64,000 bases of DNA from Pseudidiomarina sp. CB1 (lineage in GTDB: Bacteria > Pseudomonadota > Gammaproteobacteria > Enterobacterales > Alteromonadaceae): the NCBI RefSeq assembly GCF_024752025.1, contig NZ_JANTPU010000001.1, positions 1,550,001-1,614,000 on the forward strand, given 5' to 3'. The notes below the pieces were generated by a model. That model had not been told where the DNA came from and searched no databases. It saw nothing but the letters and a program-made list of their open reading frames with translations. Shown here one piece after another: positions 35,932-44,854 of the stretch. The position numbers and the translations under genes were made by a program. Numbering within the stretch: position 1 is the stretch's first letter; each line of letters starts with the position of its first letter.

Positions 35932-36183
35932 CTAAGAGGTTTCTTGTTCCAGCTGGGTCAGTAAGATCAAGGCTTCTTTGCGAGTTGAACCGCATACCGA
36001 ACGTTCCGCAGTAAAGTCCGCGCAAACCTTTGGCCGATCGGGATGATGAAAGATACCACAGAGGTTATTTTCGGTAAGGTGAATACAACGAATGCCAGCT
36101 GGTTTCCCGGCTGGCATTCCTGGTATTGGCGAGCTAATCGACGGTGCAATGCAACATGCACCGCAACCGACACGGCATTCCAC
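35932..36183 (-). CDS. YkgJ family cysteine-cluster protein
   Basis: An 83-residue protein with the metal-binding pattern MECRVGCGACCIAPS and further cysteines in GIRCIHLTENNLCGIF, KVCADF and SVCGS, as in the YkgJ/CxxCxxCC family thought to bind zinc or iron. It starts 3 bases after the rpoH stop and is probably read from rpoH mRNA. Function unknown. A strong 12-bp hairpin (36091-36118) lies within it. Confidence 0.9.
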   Translation of the reverse strand: MECRVGCGACCIAPSISSPIPGMPAGKPAGIRCIHLTENNLCGIFHHPDRPKVCADFTAERSVCGSTRKEALILLTQLEQETS

Positions 36184-36186
36184 GGC

Positions 36187-37053
36187 CTATGCCATGGCCA
36201 TGCGTAACTTCTTCATCGCATTCGCTTCAAGTTGGCGTACACGTTCAGCAGAGACTTCATACTTGTCAGCAAGTTCTTGCAACGTCGTCTTGTTCTCTTC
36301 GTCTAACCAACGTGCGCGTACGATATCTTGGCTACGCTCATCAAGGGTCTTGATCGCTGATAGCAAACGCTGTTGCGTGTAAGCTTGGTATTGCTCTTGT
36401 TCAACTTCTTCAGCTAAATCTGAGCGCTTATCTTCAAGATATTGCGCTGGCGAATAAGTTGAGCCTTCGCGCGCATCGTCATCATCAGAGCTAAGCTCAA
36501 ACGCTTGGTCATGAGCGCTCATACGCGCTTCCATTTCCATGACTTCAGACGTGCTTACACCAAGCGTTTCCGCAACGTTATTGACTTCTTCTTGCGTAAA
36601 CCAACCTAAACGTTTCTTCATTTTACGCAAATTAAAGAATAGCTTGCGCTGTGCTTTGGTGGTCGCAATTTTCACAGTACGCCAGTTCTTCAGCACATAC
36701 TCGTGAATTTCAGCTTTGATCCAATGCACGGCAAATGACACCAAGCGTACGCCAACCGATGGGTCGAAGCGACGCACGGCTTTCATTAGGCCGATGTTAC
36801 CTTCTTGAATCAGATCAGCCTGTGGCAGGCCATAACCTGAATAACTACGCGCCACATGCACCACGAAGCGTAAATGCGACATGATGAGCTGGCGAGCAGC
36901 TTCTAAATCATTTTCTTCAGTTAACCGTACTGCCAAACTGTGTTCTTCTTCAGCTGTAAGCATAGGAATGCGGTTGACCGACGAAATGTAAGCCTCAAGG
37001 CTTCCGCCGCTTTGCGGTACTGCTAATGCCATGTTTGTCATTTCAGTGCTCAT
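36187..37053 (-). CDS. rpoH: heat-shock sigma factor RpoH (sigma-32)
   Basis: Sigma-70 family factor for heat-shock genes, 288 residues. Region 2 has [20 protein letters not shown] and [18 protein letters not shown] with [15 protein letters not shown]; the RpoH box region follows with [17 protein letters not shown]; region 4 is [20 protein letters not shown]. It lies after ftsX with 164 bases between, holding two promoters, one of sigma-E type, and a leader of roughly 60-90 bases. The order ftsY-ftsE-ftsX-rpoH is as in E. coli. Confidence 0.98.
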   Translation of the reverse strand: MSTEMTNMALAVPQSGGSLEAYISSVNRIPMLTAEEEHSLAVRLTEENDLEAARQLIMSHLRFVVHVARSYSGYGLPQADLIQEGNIGLMKAVRRFDPSVGVRLVSFAVHWIKAEIHEYVLKNWRTVKIATTKAQRKLFFNLRKMKKRLGWFTQEEVNNVAETLGVSTSEVMEMEARMSAHDQAFELSSDDDDAREGSTYSPAQYLEDKRSDLAEEVEQEQYQAYTQQRLLSAIKTLDERSQDIVRARWLDEENKTTLQELADKYEVSAERVRQLEANAMKKLRMAMA

Positions 37054-37117
37054 GCAACAACATCCTCTCTTTGCTGGTAACTACCGACTCTGGATTGCGT
37101 TCTTTGTAGTCACCGAT

Positions 37118-37145
37118 TCAGACTCTTTTTAGCCTGAAAAGTTCC
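37118..37145 (-). promoter_or_regulatory. sigma-E-type promoter of rpoH
   Basis: On the minus strand GGAACTT (37145-37139), exactly 16 bases, then TCTGA (37122-37118). This is a full match to the E. coli sigma-E consensus. E. coli rpoH has a sigma-E promoter (P3), so the envelope-stress to heat-shock link appears conserved. Confidence 0.85.
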
Positions 37146-37148
37146 CTC

Positions 37149-37176
37149 ATTCTAGCAAATCTGACGCTGCTGACAA
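37149..37176 (-). promoter_or_regulatory. sigma-70 promoter of rpoH
   Basis: On the minus strand TTGTCA (37176-37171), 16 bases, then TAGAAT (37154-37149), immediately upstream of the sigma-E-type element. It would provide basal rpoH transcription. Confidence 0.75.
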
Positions 37177-37217
37177 TGGGATCCTCGTGATCATCTTGTT
37201 ACTTACATGGGGCTATT

Positions 37218-38198
37218 TTACTGGGGTTCAATAGCTCTGACATGTTTTCTTACAGCAATGTGCGATCCTAACAGGCCCAAACCTATAGCTAACGCCCAAA
37301 TCACGCCCATTTCAGCCAGATTGAGCCCTGTTAAACGAAATTGGCTATCGTAAAGATCAGCAATATCACGCACCGCCCCACTCAACCACCACAATAATGC
37401 AGCGGTTGCTAACCAAGTGATCACCCCGCCGACAATTCCATACCACAAACCGGTGTAGAGAAAAGGTCGCTGAATGTAGGCGTCAGTCGCGCCGACAAGC
37501 TTCATCACCATGATTTCATCGCGTTTGCTGCTGATATTCAAACGAATGGTGTTGCCAACAATCAGTACCACCGCAATACAGAGCAATAGTGCAAGTCCGA
37601 GAAAGCCATCACGAACGAGTTGGACAATCGCTTGAAAACGTTGTAACCAACCGACATCGAGCCGAGCCTCATCGACTTCTCGCTGTTGCTTTAACTCTTG
37701 TAGCAAAGCTTCAGCTGCGGCCGGCGAGCGATGCTCTTCTTGCGGCGTAACAAGTAATACGTCGGGTAATGGATTGCTATCAAGAGTTTCAAGCGCCTCA
37801 CCAAAGCCAGAACGTTCACGGAATTCAGCCAAGGCAGTCGCTTTATCAATAAGCCTCGTCTGCGCAACCGCTTCATTGAGTTCGATACGCTTGGCAAACG
37901 TCGAAACTTGTTGTTGATTCAAATCCTGCCTTAAAAAGACTGTTATTTCAGAAGCCTGCTGAAAGTTTGCCCCCACACTGTCGGTGTTTTTCACAATCAC
38001 GTACAGCGTCGCTGGCAAGGTCAAGCTAAGTCCAAGCACCGCCATGGTCATCAACGATGCAAAAGGATAACGCGCCAGTTCGCCTAAGCTTCCAATACAT
38101 TGTTGGGCATGGTGAAGCCAAAACGTCACAAAACGCCGCCATGCAGAAATCTTTACCTGTTGAGCGCCTTGCTGACGCGCGCGAAAAAGCACACTCAT
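37218..38198 (-). CDS. ftsX: cell division protein FtsX
   Basis: Membrane partner of the FtsE ATPase, 326 residues with a cytoplasmic N-terminus, four helices (near 55-77, 200-222, 250-275, 295-315) and a periplasmic domain between the first two that binds EnvC. The permease phrase NTIRLNISSKRDEIMVMKLV and GATDAYIQRPFLYTGLWYG are typical. It overlaps ftsE by four bases (ATGA). Confidence 0.96.
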   Translation of the reverse strand: MSVLFRARQQGAQQVKISAWRRFVTFWLHHAQQCIGSLGELARYPFASLMTMAVLGLSLTLPATLYVIVKNTDSVGANFQQASEITVFLRQDLNQQQVSTFAKRIELNEAVAQTRLIDKATALAEFRERSGFGEALETLDSNPLPDVLLVTPQEEHRSPAAAEALLQELKQQREVDEARLDVGWLQRFQAIVQLVRDGFLGLALLLCIAVVLIVGNTIRLNISSKRDEIMVMKLVGATDAYIQRPFLYTGLWYGIVGGVITWLATAALLWWLSGAVRDIADLYDSQFRLTGLNLAEMGVIWALAIGLGLLGSHIAVRKHVRAIEPQ

Positions 38199-38872
38199 GC
38201 GGACTCCTCCGCTAGGCCATCATCAATCATACGGCCTTCTTTCAAGGTCAGCGTACGATAACGCATGCGTGCAATGAGACTTAAATCGTGGGTCGCAATG
38301 AGCACAGAAACGCCAACCCGATTAAACTCTTCAAATAATTTGATGATTTCAGCTGACAGTTTCGGGTCGAGGTTACCGGTGGGTTCATCAGCCAACAGAA
38401 GCGGTGGCTTGTTTACCACTGCGCGAGCAATCCCGACCCGCTGCTGTTCACCACCGGAGAGCATCATGGGATAGTGGCGGAGTTTATCGCCTAAGCCGAC
38501 TTTCTCGAGCGCAGCTTGCACGCGTTTACGTGCTTCGCTCATGCTGTAGCCTTCGATCAACAAAGGCAACGCAACATTGTCAAAAACGGTGCGGTCCATC
38601 AGCAGGCGATGGTCCTGGAAGATCATGCCAATATCACGGCGAGCGTAAGCAATTTGATTGCGCTTAATACGTTTTAAATCATGCCCGTTAATGAGCACAC
38701 GCCCAGTCGTCGGCCGCTCCATTAAGCTGATGAGCTTAAGTACAGTACTTTTACCTGCCCCTGAATGGCCGGTTAAAAACGCCATTTCACCCGCTTCAAG
38801 CGAAAAACTCACGTTTTTTAACGCTTGAAAACCACCGGCATAGACTTTACTGACTTGCTCAAATTGAATCAT
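38195..38872 (-). CDS. ftsE: cell division ATP-binding protein FtsE
   Basis: ABC-type ATPase of 225 residues that drives FtsX. Walker A GHSGAGKST, Q-loop MIFQDHRLLMDR, signature LSGGEQQRVGIARA, Walker B LLLADEPTGNLD and the switch His in IATHDLSLIA are all intact. It overlaps ftsY and ftsX by four bases each. Confidence 0.98.
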   Translation of the reverse strand: MIQFEQVSKVYAGGFQALKNVSFSLEAGEMAFLTGHSGAGKSTVLKLISLMERPTTGRVLINGHDLKRIKRNQIAYARRDIGMIFQDHRLLMDRTVFDNVALPLLIEGYSMSEARKRVQAALEKVGLGDKLRHYPMMLSGGEQQRVGIARAVVNKPPLLLADEPTGNLDPKLSAEIIKLFEEFNRVGVSVLIATHDLSLIARMRYRTLTLKEGRMIDDGLAEESA

Positions 38873-40200
38873 TCGCCCTGCGGCTCCTCTTTTGATTCCT
38901 CAATAGCTCTTTGGAACAAAGCTTGCACAAATGGCTTCGCCTCGAATGGACGCAAGTCATCGATACCTTCGCCCACGCCAATATAACGAATCGGGATATT
39001 AAATTGGTCAGCAATTGCGAAAATCACCCCACCTTTAGCGGTGCCATCGAGCTTCGTCAACGTGATGCCACTCACGCCTACCGCCTCAGTAAACAGTTTT
39101 GCTTGGCTAATGGCATTCTGACCGGTTCCCGCATCGAGCGTTAACATCACTTCATGGGGTGCGTTTTCATCAAGTTTTTTCATCACGCGAACGACTTTCT
39201 TCAACTCGTCCATTAAATGCGCTTTGTTCTGCAAACGCCCTGCAGTGTCAGCAATAAGTACATCGACATTGCGCGCCTTGGCCGCTGCGACTGCATCATA
39301 GATAACCGAAGCACTATCTGCACCGGTATGCTGAGCAACCACCGGTATAGCGTTGCGCTCGCCCCATACTTGTAACTGCTCAACGGCAGCAGCACGGAAC
39401 GTATCGCCGGCGGCCAACATCACTGACTTACCTTGCTGACGGAATTGTTGCGCTAGCTTACCAATAGTGGTGGTTTTACCGACACCGTTCACGCCGACCA
39501 TCAAAATCACATAAGGGCCTTCTGCGTTTTGCGGCAATTCTAGCGGTTGTTCGACTTCTTTGAGTATCTCGACCATATCATCTTGCAGCAACTGATACAG
39601 CGTTTCAGCATCTTTGAGCTGGCGGCGATCTGCTTGTTCGGTTAAACGTTCCACAATACGCATGGTCGTTGGCACGCCAATATCAGCCGTAAGTAACTGG
39701 GTCTCGAGCTCCTCAAACAGCTCATCATCGATTTTTTTATCTTTAAAGATGCCCCATAGGCCGTCGCCAATCGCCGTTGAGGTCTTTTTAAGTCCGCTCG
39801 TTAGGCGCTTCCACAGACTTGGCTTCGACTGCTCTTTTGTCGGCTGCCGTTCTGGCTCTGGCTCCGGTTGGGGTAACGGCGTACCCGCAGCACTTTCAGC
39901 TGTCACCTGGGCACAAATCTCGGTCGCATCAGGCGCCACCACCTCAGCGACTGAGGGTTGTTCCGGTGCAGCCGACGCATCTTGAGATACTGCTTTATGT
40001 TCATCAATCTCATCAACTGTTTCTGGCGAAACATCATCTGGGATGGCTTCGTTAACGGGCGCCTCATTAACGAATGGCTCTGGCTCCGGCGGCGTTTGTT
40101 CTGCTTGCTTCTCTAGCTCAGCTTGCTGCTCGCTTTTGTCCTGCTGCGTTTCGTCTTTGTCTTTTTTGAACAAACGCGAAAAAAATGATCCTTTAGCCAT
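38869..40200 (-). CDS. ftsY: signal recognition particle receptor FtsY
   Basis: SRP receptor GTPase, 443 residues. An acidic A domain (about 1-125, rich in Glu, Pro and Ala) is followed by the N domain (about 130-215) and the G domain with GVNGVGKTTTIGKLAQQF, LAAGDTFRAAAVEQL, ADTAGRLQNK and TKLDGTAKGG. It brings ribosome-nascent chains to SecYEG. It heads the ftsY-ftsE-ftsX operon and is divergent from rsmD, as in E. coli. Confidence 0.98.
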   Translation of the reverse strand: MAKGSFFSRLFKKDKDETQQDKSEQQAELEKQAEQTPPEPEPFVNEAPVNEAIPDDVSPETVDEIDEHKAVSQDASAAPEQPSVAEVVAPDATEICAQVTAESAAGTPLPQPEPEPERQPTKEQSKPSLWKRLTSGLKKTSTAIGDGLWGIFKDKKIDDELFEELETQLLTADIGVPTTMRIVERLTEQADRRQLKDAETLYQLLQDDMVEILKEVEQPLELPQNAEGPYVILMVGVNGVGKTTTIGKLAQQFRQQGKSVMLAAGDTFRAAAVEQLQVWGERNAIPVVAQHTGADSASVIYDAVAAAKARNVDVLIADTAGRLQNKAHLMDELKKVVRVMKKLDENAPHEVMLTLDAGTGQNAISQAKLFTEAVGVSGITLTKLDGTAKGGVIFAIADQFNIPIRYIGVGEGIDDLRPFEAKPFVQALFQRAIEESKEEPQGE

Positions 40201-40323
40201 GCCTTGTTTACCTTTGGAAGTTCACTGCGAGTCAGTTTACAATGGCGCCAGTTTAACATGTACGCTGGCCGACGGCATCTGCACTTGCTGCTCGCGACAG
40301 TCTGAATTGAGGGTTACTTTAGC

Positions 40324-40956
40324 ATGCGACGGCAGGCAAACAAGCAGAAAAAACCAGCACGCGCTAGTGTCAGCCAGTTGCGAATTATTGGTGGTACTTT
40401 GCGGGGCCGGAAATTGACCATTGCTGATTTGCCTGGTCTTCGCCCCACCACTGATCGCGTGCGCGAAACGGTGTTTAACTGGCTGCAATTCGACATTGCC
40501 GGGCAACGTTGCCTCGATCTTTTTGCCGGCACTGGCGCGCTGGGCTTTGAAGCACTATCGCGCGGCGCCAGTGAGGTGGTGCTGGTTGAGCAACAACGCC
40601 AAGCGGCGCAAACCCTTGGCCAGCACGCGCAAGAACTCAATCCGCAATGCGTGGGAACGCTATCCGTAGAAAATACTGATGCGCTAAACAAGCTCCGATC
40701 TCAACCCACTAAACCCTTCGATATTGTCTTTATCGACCCGCCTTTTCGCAGCGACTTAGCTGCACCGAGTTGCGCACTTTTACAACAAAACGGTTATGTG
40801 CGTGACGGCAGCTGGGTCTATTTGGAAACCGAGAAGGAGTGGCCGCTGCAGGTTCCCGCAAACTGGTCACTAGAACGTGAAAAAACCGCCGGACAAGTCT
40901 GTTACCGATTATTTTTAGTAAGGGGCTCAAGCGAGTCCCATGAGGATCAAGAATGA
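40324..40956 (+). CDS. rsmD: 16S rRNA (guanine966-N2)-methyltransferase RsmD
   Basis: SAM-dependent methyltransferase of 210 residues acting on G966 of 16S rRNA. The family start QLRIIGGTLRGRKLTI, RPTTDRVRETVFNWLQ, the SAM site LDLFAGTGALGFEALSRGA and the catalytic motif FIDPPF are present. The N-terminus is basic. It overlaps the next gene by four bases (ATGA) and is divergent from ftsY. Confidence 0.96.
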   Translation: MRRQANKQKKPARASVSQLRIIGGTLRGRKLTIADLPGLRPTTDRVRETVFNWLQFDIAGQRCLDLFAGTGALGFEALSRGASEVVLVEQQRQAAQTLGQHAQELNPQCVGTLSVENTDALNKLRSQPTKPFDIVFIDPPFRSDLAAPSCALLQQNGYVRDGSWVYLETEKEWPLQVPANWSLEREKTAGQVCYRLFLVRGSSESHEDQE

Positions 40957-41231
40957 GCGCATTAGTTTGGATCGGACGTATCGTGTTTGCCGGGATTTGG
41001 GGCGCCATGCTAGCTAATTTAGTGTGGCCCTTTCCCGGCAAAGGCTATGCTTTATTTCTTATTTTATTGTTCTTGTTGATCGCTCTACATCTATTGCAGT
41101 TGCTGATGTTTGCAACGGTCTACCGCGAACACATCCAATGGCGGCGCGGTGACTATTGGCAAATTCTCTTGTTTGGCGTCATCGGCTGGCTAGCGATTGT
41201 GCAAGCGCAGCCGAAACGTAAAACGTCTTAG
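40953..41231 (+). CDS. DUF1145 small membrane protein (YhhL-like)
   Basis: A 92-residue protein with three predicted helices (about 5-25, 32-56, 68-84) and the phrase NLVWPFPGKGY. The match is to DUF1145, which includes E. coli YhhL, encoded at the same place after rsmD. Function unknown. The stop tetranucleotide 41228-41231 is shared with the opposing YjaG-like gene. Confidence 0.88.
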   Translation: MSALVWIGRIVFAGIWGAMLANLVWPFPGKGYALFLILLFLLIALHLLQLLMFATVYREHIQWRRGDYWQILLFGVIGWLAIVQAQPKRKTS

Positions 41232-41845
41232 CTTTCGCTATCTCGCTCCATACCAATATTGGTGATCCCTTCGGTCACCACCATTTCTTGTAACTGGCGC
41301 ACCATCGCTTGGCTTGGTGGCGCTTTACTCGCCTGCATAGCCTCTAAAAAATCGACCAACGCCTGCTGTACTTCGATTTCGTAAACCGCAAGCTCATGCT
41401 CACGGAGCATCTGGCGGCGTGCTTCCGGCTCCATGTCAGCACCTTCAGTTAGCTCTAAGAACTTGGCGACACCGGCTTGCGAAACCTTAGCCACACTGAC
41501 CAAGTCTGCAGAGCTTTTATCAATAAAGCCTTGCAGCATAATGCTAATTGCAGTGCAGGCATCCATTGCTGGGTAAACACCGAGCATGTCGTGACCGTGC
41601 TCACTTGGCGTTATATCATCGACCTTTTCTTGCCAGCGGCTAAAATTCACTTTCACTTTTTTACCTTGCCAACTCCAATCCCAGCATGCGTTTAACGCAC
41701 CACGCAACGGCTGTGGGTCGCCAAAGCCAGTTACTTGATGAAACAATTCGTAGTTCGGGTACATACGCTCACATAAGTACAAAGCGGCTAATACTTGATA
41801 ACCGAAATCGAGTTCACGTAACCGTTGAAAAGTGTTGAGTGCCAA
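41228..41845 (-). CDS. YjaG family protein (DUF416)
   Basis: Cytoplasmic, mainly helical protein of 205 residues. ALYLCERMYPNYELFHQVTG with FGD, LGVYPAMDACTAISIM and the C-terminal TNIGMERD match the DUF416/YjaG pattern. Function unknown. It is transcribed alone, towards rsmD-yhhL. Confidence 0.9.
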   Translation of the reverse strand: MALNTFQRLRELDFGYQVLAALYLCERMYPNYELFHQVTGFGDPQPLRGALNACWDWSWQGKKVKVNFSRWQEKVDDITPSEHGHDMLGVYPAMDACTAISIMLQGFIDKSSADLVSVAKVSQAGVAKFLELTEGADMEPEARRQMLREHELAVYEIEVQQALVDFLEAMQASKAPPSQAMVRQLQEMVVTEGITNIGMERDSES

Positions 41846-41950
41846 AGTGATTTCCTCTCGTTGACGAATGCCTCACAGTGTAACAGATTAAAGGATTGTA
41901 CCCGGTGATTTTCGTCAGTACACTCATAGCATCATTGTAATTTCAGGCCC

Positions 41951-41969
41951 CCCGCAGTGGAACTGCGGG
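41951..41969 (+). promoter_or_regulatory. perfect hairpin just before the dehydratase ribosome site
   Basis: CCCGCAGT (41951-41958), GGA loop, ACTGCGGG (41962-41969): eight pairs, mostly G-C, seven bases before the GAGG ribosome site of the next gene. No T-run follows, so it is not a standard intrinsic terminator; it could protect the 5' end or influence initiation. Confidence 0.5.
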
Positions 41970-41984
41970 CTACGCGAGGTGGTG

Positions 41985-42902
41985 ATGGTTGAGTTTAAGG
42001 ATGTAAGTGCGGCGGCGGATCGTATTGCCGCACGGGCGGTTCGAACGCCGGTGAAACAGAGCCAAGCATTAGATGCAGCTTTGGGCTGTCACGTTTACCT
42101 CAAGTGCGAGAATGAACAAAAGAGCGGCGCTTTTAAGTTTCGCGGCGCATGTAATGCACTGCTGCAACTGTCCCCTGAGCAACGTGCCCAAGGTGTGGTA
42201 ACCGTTTCTTCTGGCAACCACGGCGCAGCGCTTGCCGCGGCTGGTCAGATGCTCGGTGTTCATGTGACCGTCGGCGTCGCTAAGAACGCTTCACCGGTGA
42301 AACGCACCAATATGCTTCGCTATGGCGCAGAAATCATTGCCATAGAGCCCGGCATGAAGGCTCGTGAAGCATTTGTTACTGAACAGTTGGCGCAGGGGGC
42401 AATCGTCGTCCCACCGTATGACCATCCGGATATCATCGCTGGCCAAGGTTCCGCTGCTCTGGAACTTATGGAAGAATATCCGCATTTATGGGGCATTGTG
42501 ACACCGCTTGGTGGCGGCGGCTTGTTGAGTGGCAGCTGCTTGGTTGCTGAGCATTACGACGCTTCTTGCTATGGCGTAGAGCCCGAGCTCGCCAGTGACG
42601 GTAAGCAATCCCTTGAGGCTGGTGAAATTCAGCCCGCCATGCCACCGCAAAGCATCTGCGACGGCCTACTTACCAGCTTAGGCAAGCACACCTTTGCGAT
42701 TATCAAAGAGAAAGTTTCAGATATTCTGCTCATTAGCGATGCCGAGGCACAAGCAGCACAAGCGTTAGTCGAAGAAACGACAGGTATGTGGATAGAACCC
42801 AGCAGCGCCACCGTCATCGCAGCACTCAAACGCTACCCCGAGATCTTCAAAGAAAAACAAGTAGGCGTCATCATCTCCGGCGGCAACTGCCTAAAGTCTT
42901 AA
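41985..42902 (+). CDS. PLP-dependent threonine/serine dehydratase
   Basis: Fold-type II PLP enzyme, 305 residues. The PLP lysine is Lys51 in KSGAFKFRGA; SSGNHGAALA holds the asparagine loop, and TPLGGGGLLSG is the phosphate-binding glycine loop. There is no ACT-like regulatory domain, so it resembles catabolic threonine dehydratases or serine racemase-type enzymes; it would make 2-oxobutyrate or pyruvate plus ammonia. ATG 41985 has GAGG five bases upstream; a GTG at 41979 is possible. A stable hairpin lies just upstream. Exact substrate is not decided by sequence. Confidence 0.9.
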   Translation: MVEFKDVSAAADRIAARAVRTPVKQSQALDAALGCHVYLKCENEQKSGAFKFRGACNALLQLSPEQRAQGVVTVSSGNHGAALAAAGQMLGVHVTVGVAKNASPVKRTNMLRYGAEIIAIEPGMKAREAFVTEQLAQGAIVVPPYDHPDIIAGQGSAALELMEEYPHLWGIVTPLGGGGLLSGSCLVAEHYDASCYGVEPELASDGKQSLEAGEIQPAMPPQSICDGLLTSLGKHTFAIIKEKVSDILLISDAEAQAAQALVEETTGMWIEPSSATVIAALKRYPEIFKEKQVGVIISGGNCLKS

Positions 42903-42925
42903 TGAACAGCAAACAACGCTCTTCG

Positions 42926-43360
42926 TTACTTAGCGAAGAGCCCAGAAAGATCAGCAAACGCCTTAAACTCCAATGCATTACCGCTAAAGTCATAGAAAAA
43001 CATGGTTGCTTGTTCGCCTGGCTGGCCTTCAAAGCGAATATGCGGCTCAATGACAAACTTGATGCCAGCGGCGGCAACACGGTCAGCTAAAGCGCGCCAG
43101 TCGTCCATGGTCAATACCACACCAAAATGCGGAACTGGAACGGCGTGGCCGTCAACAGGATTATGATGCGCAACACCAGTGCGCTCAGGGGCAAGATGAG
43201 TCACGAGTTGATGACCGTAAAAATTCCAGTCCACCCATTCCGCGGCTGAGCGACCTTCGCTGCAACCAAGAATGGTGCCATAAAACTCGCGAGCGCGTGC
43301 AACATTATCAACTGGAATCGCTAAATGAAAAGGTCGTAAGGCGGAATCGACTGAGCTCAT
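42926..43360 (-). CDS. VOC superfamily (glyoxalase/dioxygenase-like) protein
   Basis: A 144-residue vicinal oxygen chelate protein with the paired beta-alpha-beta-beta-beta modules. Seen: PFHLAIPVDNVARAREFYGT at the start, HFGVVLTMDDWRALADRV and the C-terminal FFYDFSGNALEFKAF. The metal ligands are likely His12, His in PHFGVV and Glu in ALEFK. Close relatives are annotated as glyoxalase or dioxygenase, but the substrate is unknown. It is probably co-transcribed with the small membrane protein upstream (25-base gap). Confidence 0.87.
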   Translation of the reverse strand: MSSVDSALRPFHLAIPVDNVARAREFYGTILGCSEGRSAAEWVDWNFYGHQLVTHLAPERTGVAHHNPVDGHAVPVPHFGVVLTMDDWRALADRVAAAGIKFVIEPHIRFEGQPGEQATMFFYDFSGNALEFKAFADLSGLFAK

Positions 43361-43384
43361 TAACGGATCTCGTATGAAAGATTT

Positions 43385-43594
43385 TTAGTGTTTGAGTGTC
43401 ATCACTGCAGTTGGGCGACGCCACATACGCACGCCGACAGCAGTTACTAATAACATCCAATTCAATGGTGGAACCATTCCACACAATAGTACGGCAAGCA
43501 TACTCCACAATGGCTGGCGATAATGACGACCGACCAGCACATAAAACAACAATGCCGCCACTAAACCTTGTAATAAAAGAAGGCTAAGAGGCAT
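43385..43594 (-). CDS. small membrane protein, unknown
   Basis: A 69-residue protein with two or three hydrophobic segments (about 3-20 and 30-53) and a basic end (GVRMWRRPTAVMTLKH). It starts with MPLSLLLLQGLVAALL. I do not recognise a family. It lies 25 bases before the VOC gene on the same strand. Confidence 0.6.
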   Translation of the reverse strand: MPLSLLLLQGLVAALLFYVLVGRHYRQPLWSMLAVLLCGMVPPLNWMLLVTAVGVRMWRRPTAVMTLKH

Positions 43595-43687
43595 AGGATA
43601 ACCCTTGTTTCTGTGTCTGTTTTTATTGTCGGATTAGCCTACCGTAACTTCATGCAATTGTAAAAGAATGTAAATGCGCCTTTAATA

Positions 43688-44851
43688 TCAAGCGTTTAGA
43701 GCTTGATCTAAGTCAGCAATTAGATCTTCTACGTCTTCGATGCCCACCGAAATACGTACAAAATTATCGAGAATTCCCAATTTTTCGCGATTCTCTTTTG
43801 GAATCGAAGCATGGGTCATGATCGCCGGATGCTCAATTAGACTTTCCACCCCACCAAGGCTTTCCGCCAACGCGAAAATTTCCACACTTTCTAAGAAGCG
43901 ACGTGCTTTTTCAATGTCACCTTTCAGCAAGATCGAGATCATGCCACCAAAGCCTGACATTTGGCGCTTCGCCAACTCGTGCTGTGGATGGCTCTCAAGG
44001 CCCGGGAAGATTACTTTTTCAACCTGCGGGTGTTGCTCAAGCCATTGCGCAATCGTCATAGCAGCTTCATTGTGTGCTTTCATGCGCAATGCAAGTGTTT
44101 TAACGCCGCGCAAGGCAAGGTAGCTGTCAAAAGGACCGGCAATTGCACCCACAGAGTTTTGTAAGAAGGCCATTTTCTCAGCTAATTCTTCGTTGTCGCC
44201 AACAACAGCTACACCACCCACCATGTCTGAGTGACCATTCAAGTATTTAGTCGCCGAGTGCATCACAATATCAGCACCCATAGCTAATGGCAGTTGGTTA
44301 TAGGGCGTGGCAAACGTATTATCGACGACCACGATGATGTTGCGACCTTTTGCCACGTTCACAATCGCTTCGATGTCGACCAATTTCAGCATTGGGTTAC
44401 TTGGTGTTTCTACCCAAATCATCCGGGTTTTGTCCGTGATCGCCGCTTCGACTGCACTGATATCACTCAAATCCACATAAGAGAAATTAAGCCCAGCAGA
44501 GCGACCACGAACCTTATCAAACAAACGGAAAGTTCCGCCGTATAAATCGTCCATTGCTACCACATGGTCGCCGCTATCGAGCAATTCCATAATAGTTGAT
44601 GTTGCCGCCATACCAGAACCAAAAGCGAATCCGCGACTACCGCCTTCAAGGCTTGCCACTGCACGCTCCCAAGCAAATCGGGTTGGATTGTGCGAGCGCG
44701 AATATTCAAAACCTTGGTGTACGCCCGGGCTTTCCTGAATGTATGTTGAGCTGGTAAAGATCGGTGGCATCACGGCGCCGGTTGCTGGCTCAGGTGCCTG
44801 GCCGCCATGAATAGTCTTGGTTGCGAATTTCATCTTCTTAGCGTCTGCCAT
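43688..44851 (-). CDS. cystathionine gamma-lyase/gamma-synthase family PLP enzyme
   Basis: Fold-type I Cys/Met-metabolism PLP enzyme of 387 residues. TIHGGQAPEPATGAVMPPIF, the PLP phosphate residues SGMAATSTIMELL, DNTFATPYNQ and the PLP Lys202 in HSATKYLNGHSD are present, with SVGIEDVEDLIADLDQAL at the end. Its neighbour 3 bases upstream is a cystathionine beta-synthase-like gene, so the pair can turn homocysteine plus serine into cystathionine and then cysteine (reverse transsulfuration), favouring gamma-lyase over gamma-synthase. Sequence alone does not separate the two activities. Confidence 0.9.
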   Translation of the reverse strand: MADAKKMKFATKTIHGGQAPEPATGAVMPPIFTSSTYIQESPGVHQGFEYSRSHNPTRFAWERAVASLEGGSRGFAFGSGMAATSTIMELLDSGDHVVAMDDLYGGTFRLFDKVRGRSAGLNFSYVDLSDISAVEAAITDKTRMIWVETPSNPMLKLVDIEAIVNVAKGRNIIVVVDNTFATPYNQLPLAMGADIVMHSATKYLNGHSDMVGGVAVVGDNEELAEKMAFLQNSVGAIAGPFDSYLALRGVKTLALRMKAHNEAAMTIAQWLEQHPQVEKVIFPGLESHPQHELAKRQMSGFGGMISILLKGDIEKARRFLESVEIFALAESLGGVESLIEHPAIMTHASIPKENREKLGILDNFVRISVGIEDVEDLIADLDQALNA

Positions 44852-44854
44852 TAC

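Noticed and set aside
42918-42941. GCTCTTCG/CGAAGAGC hairpin at the end of the VOC gene
   Set aside because: Eight perfect pairs, but only a scattered T content follows on the minus strand; too weak to call a terminator.
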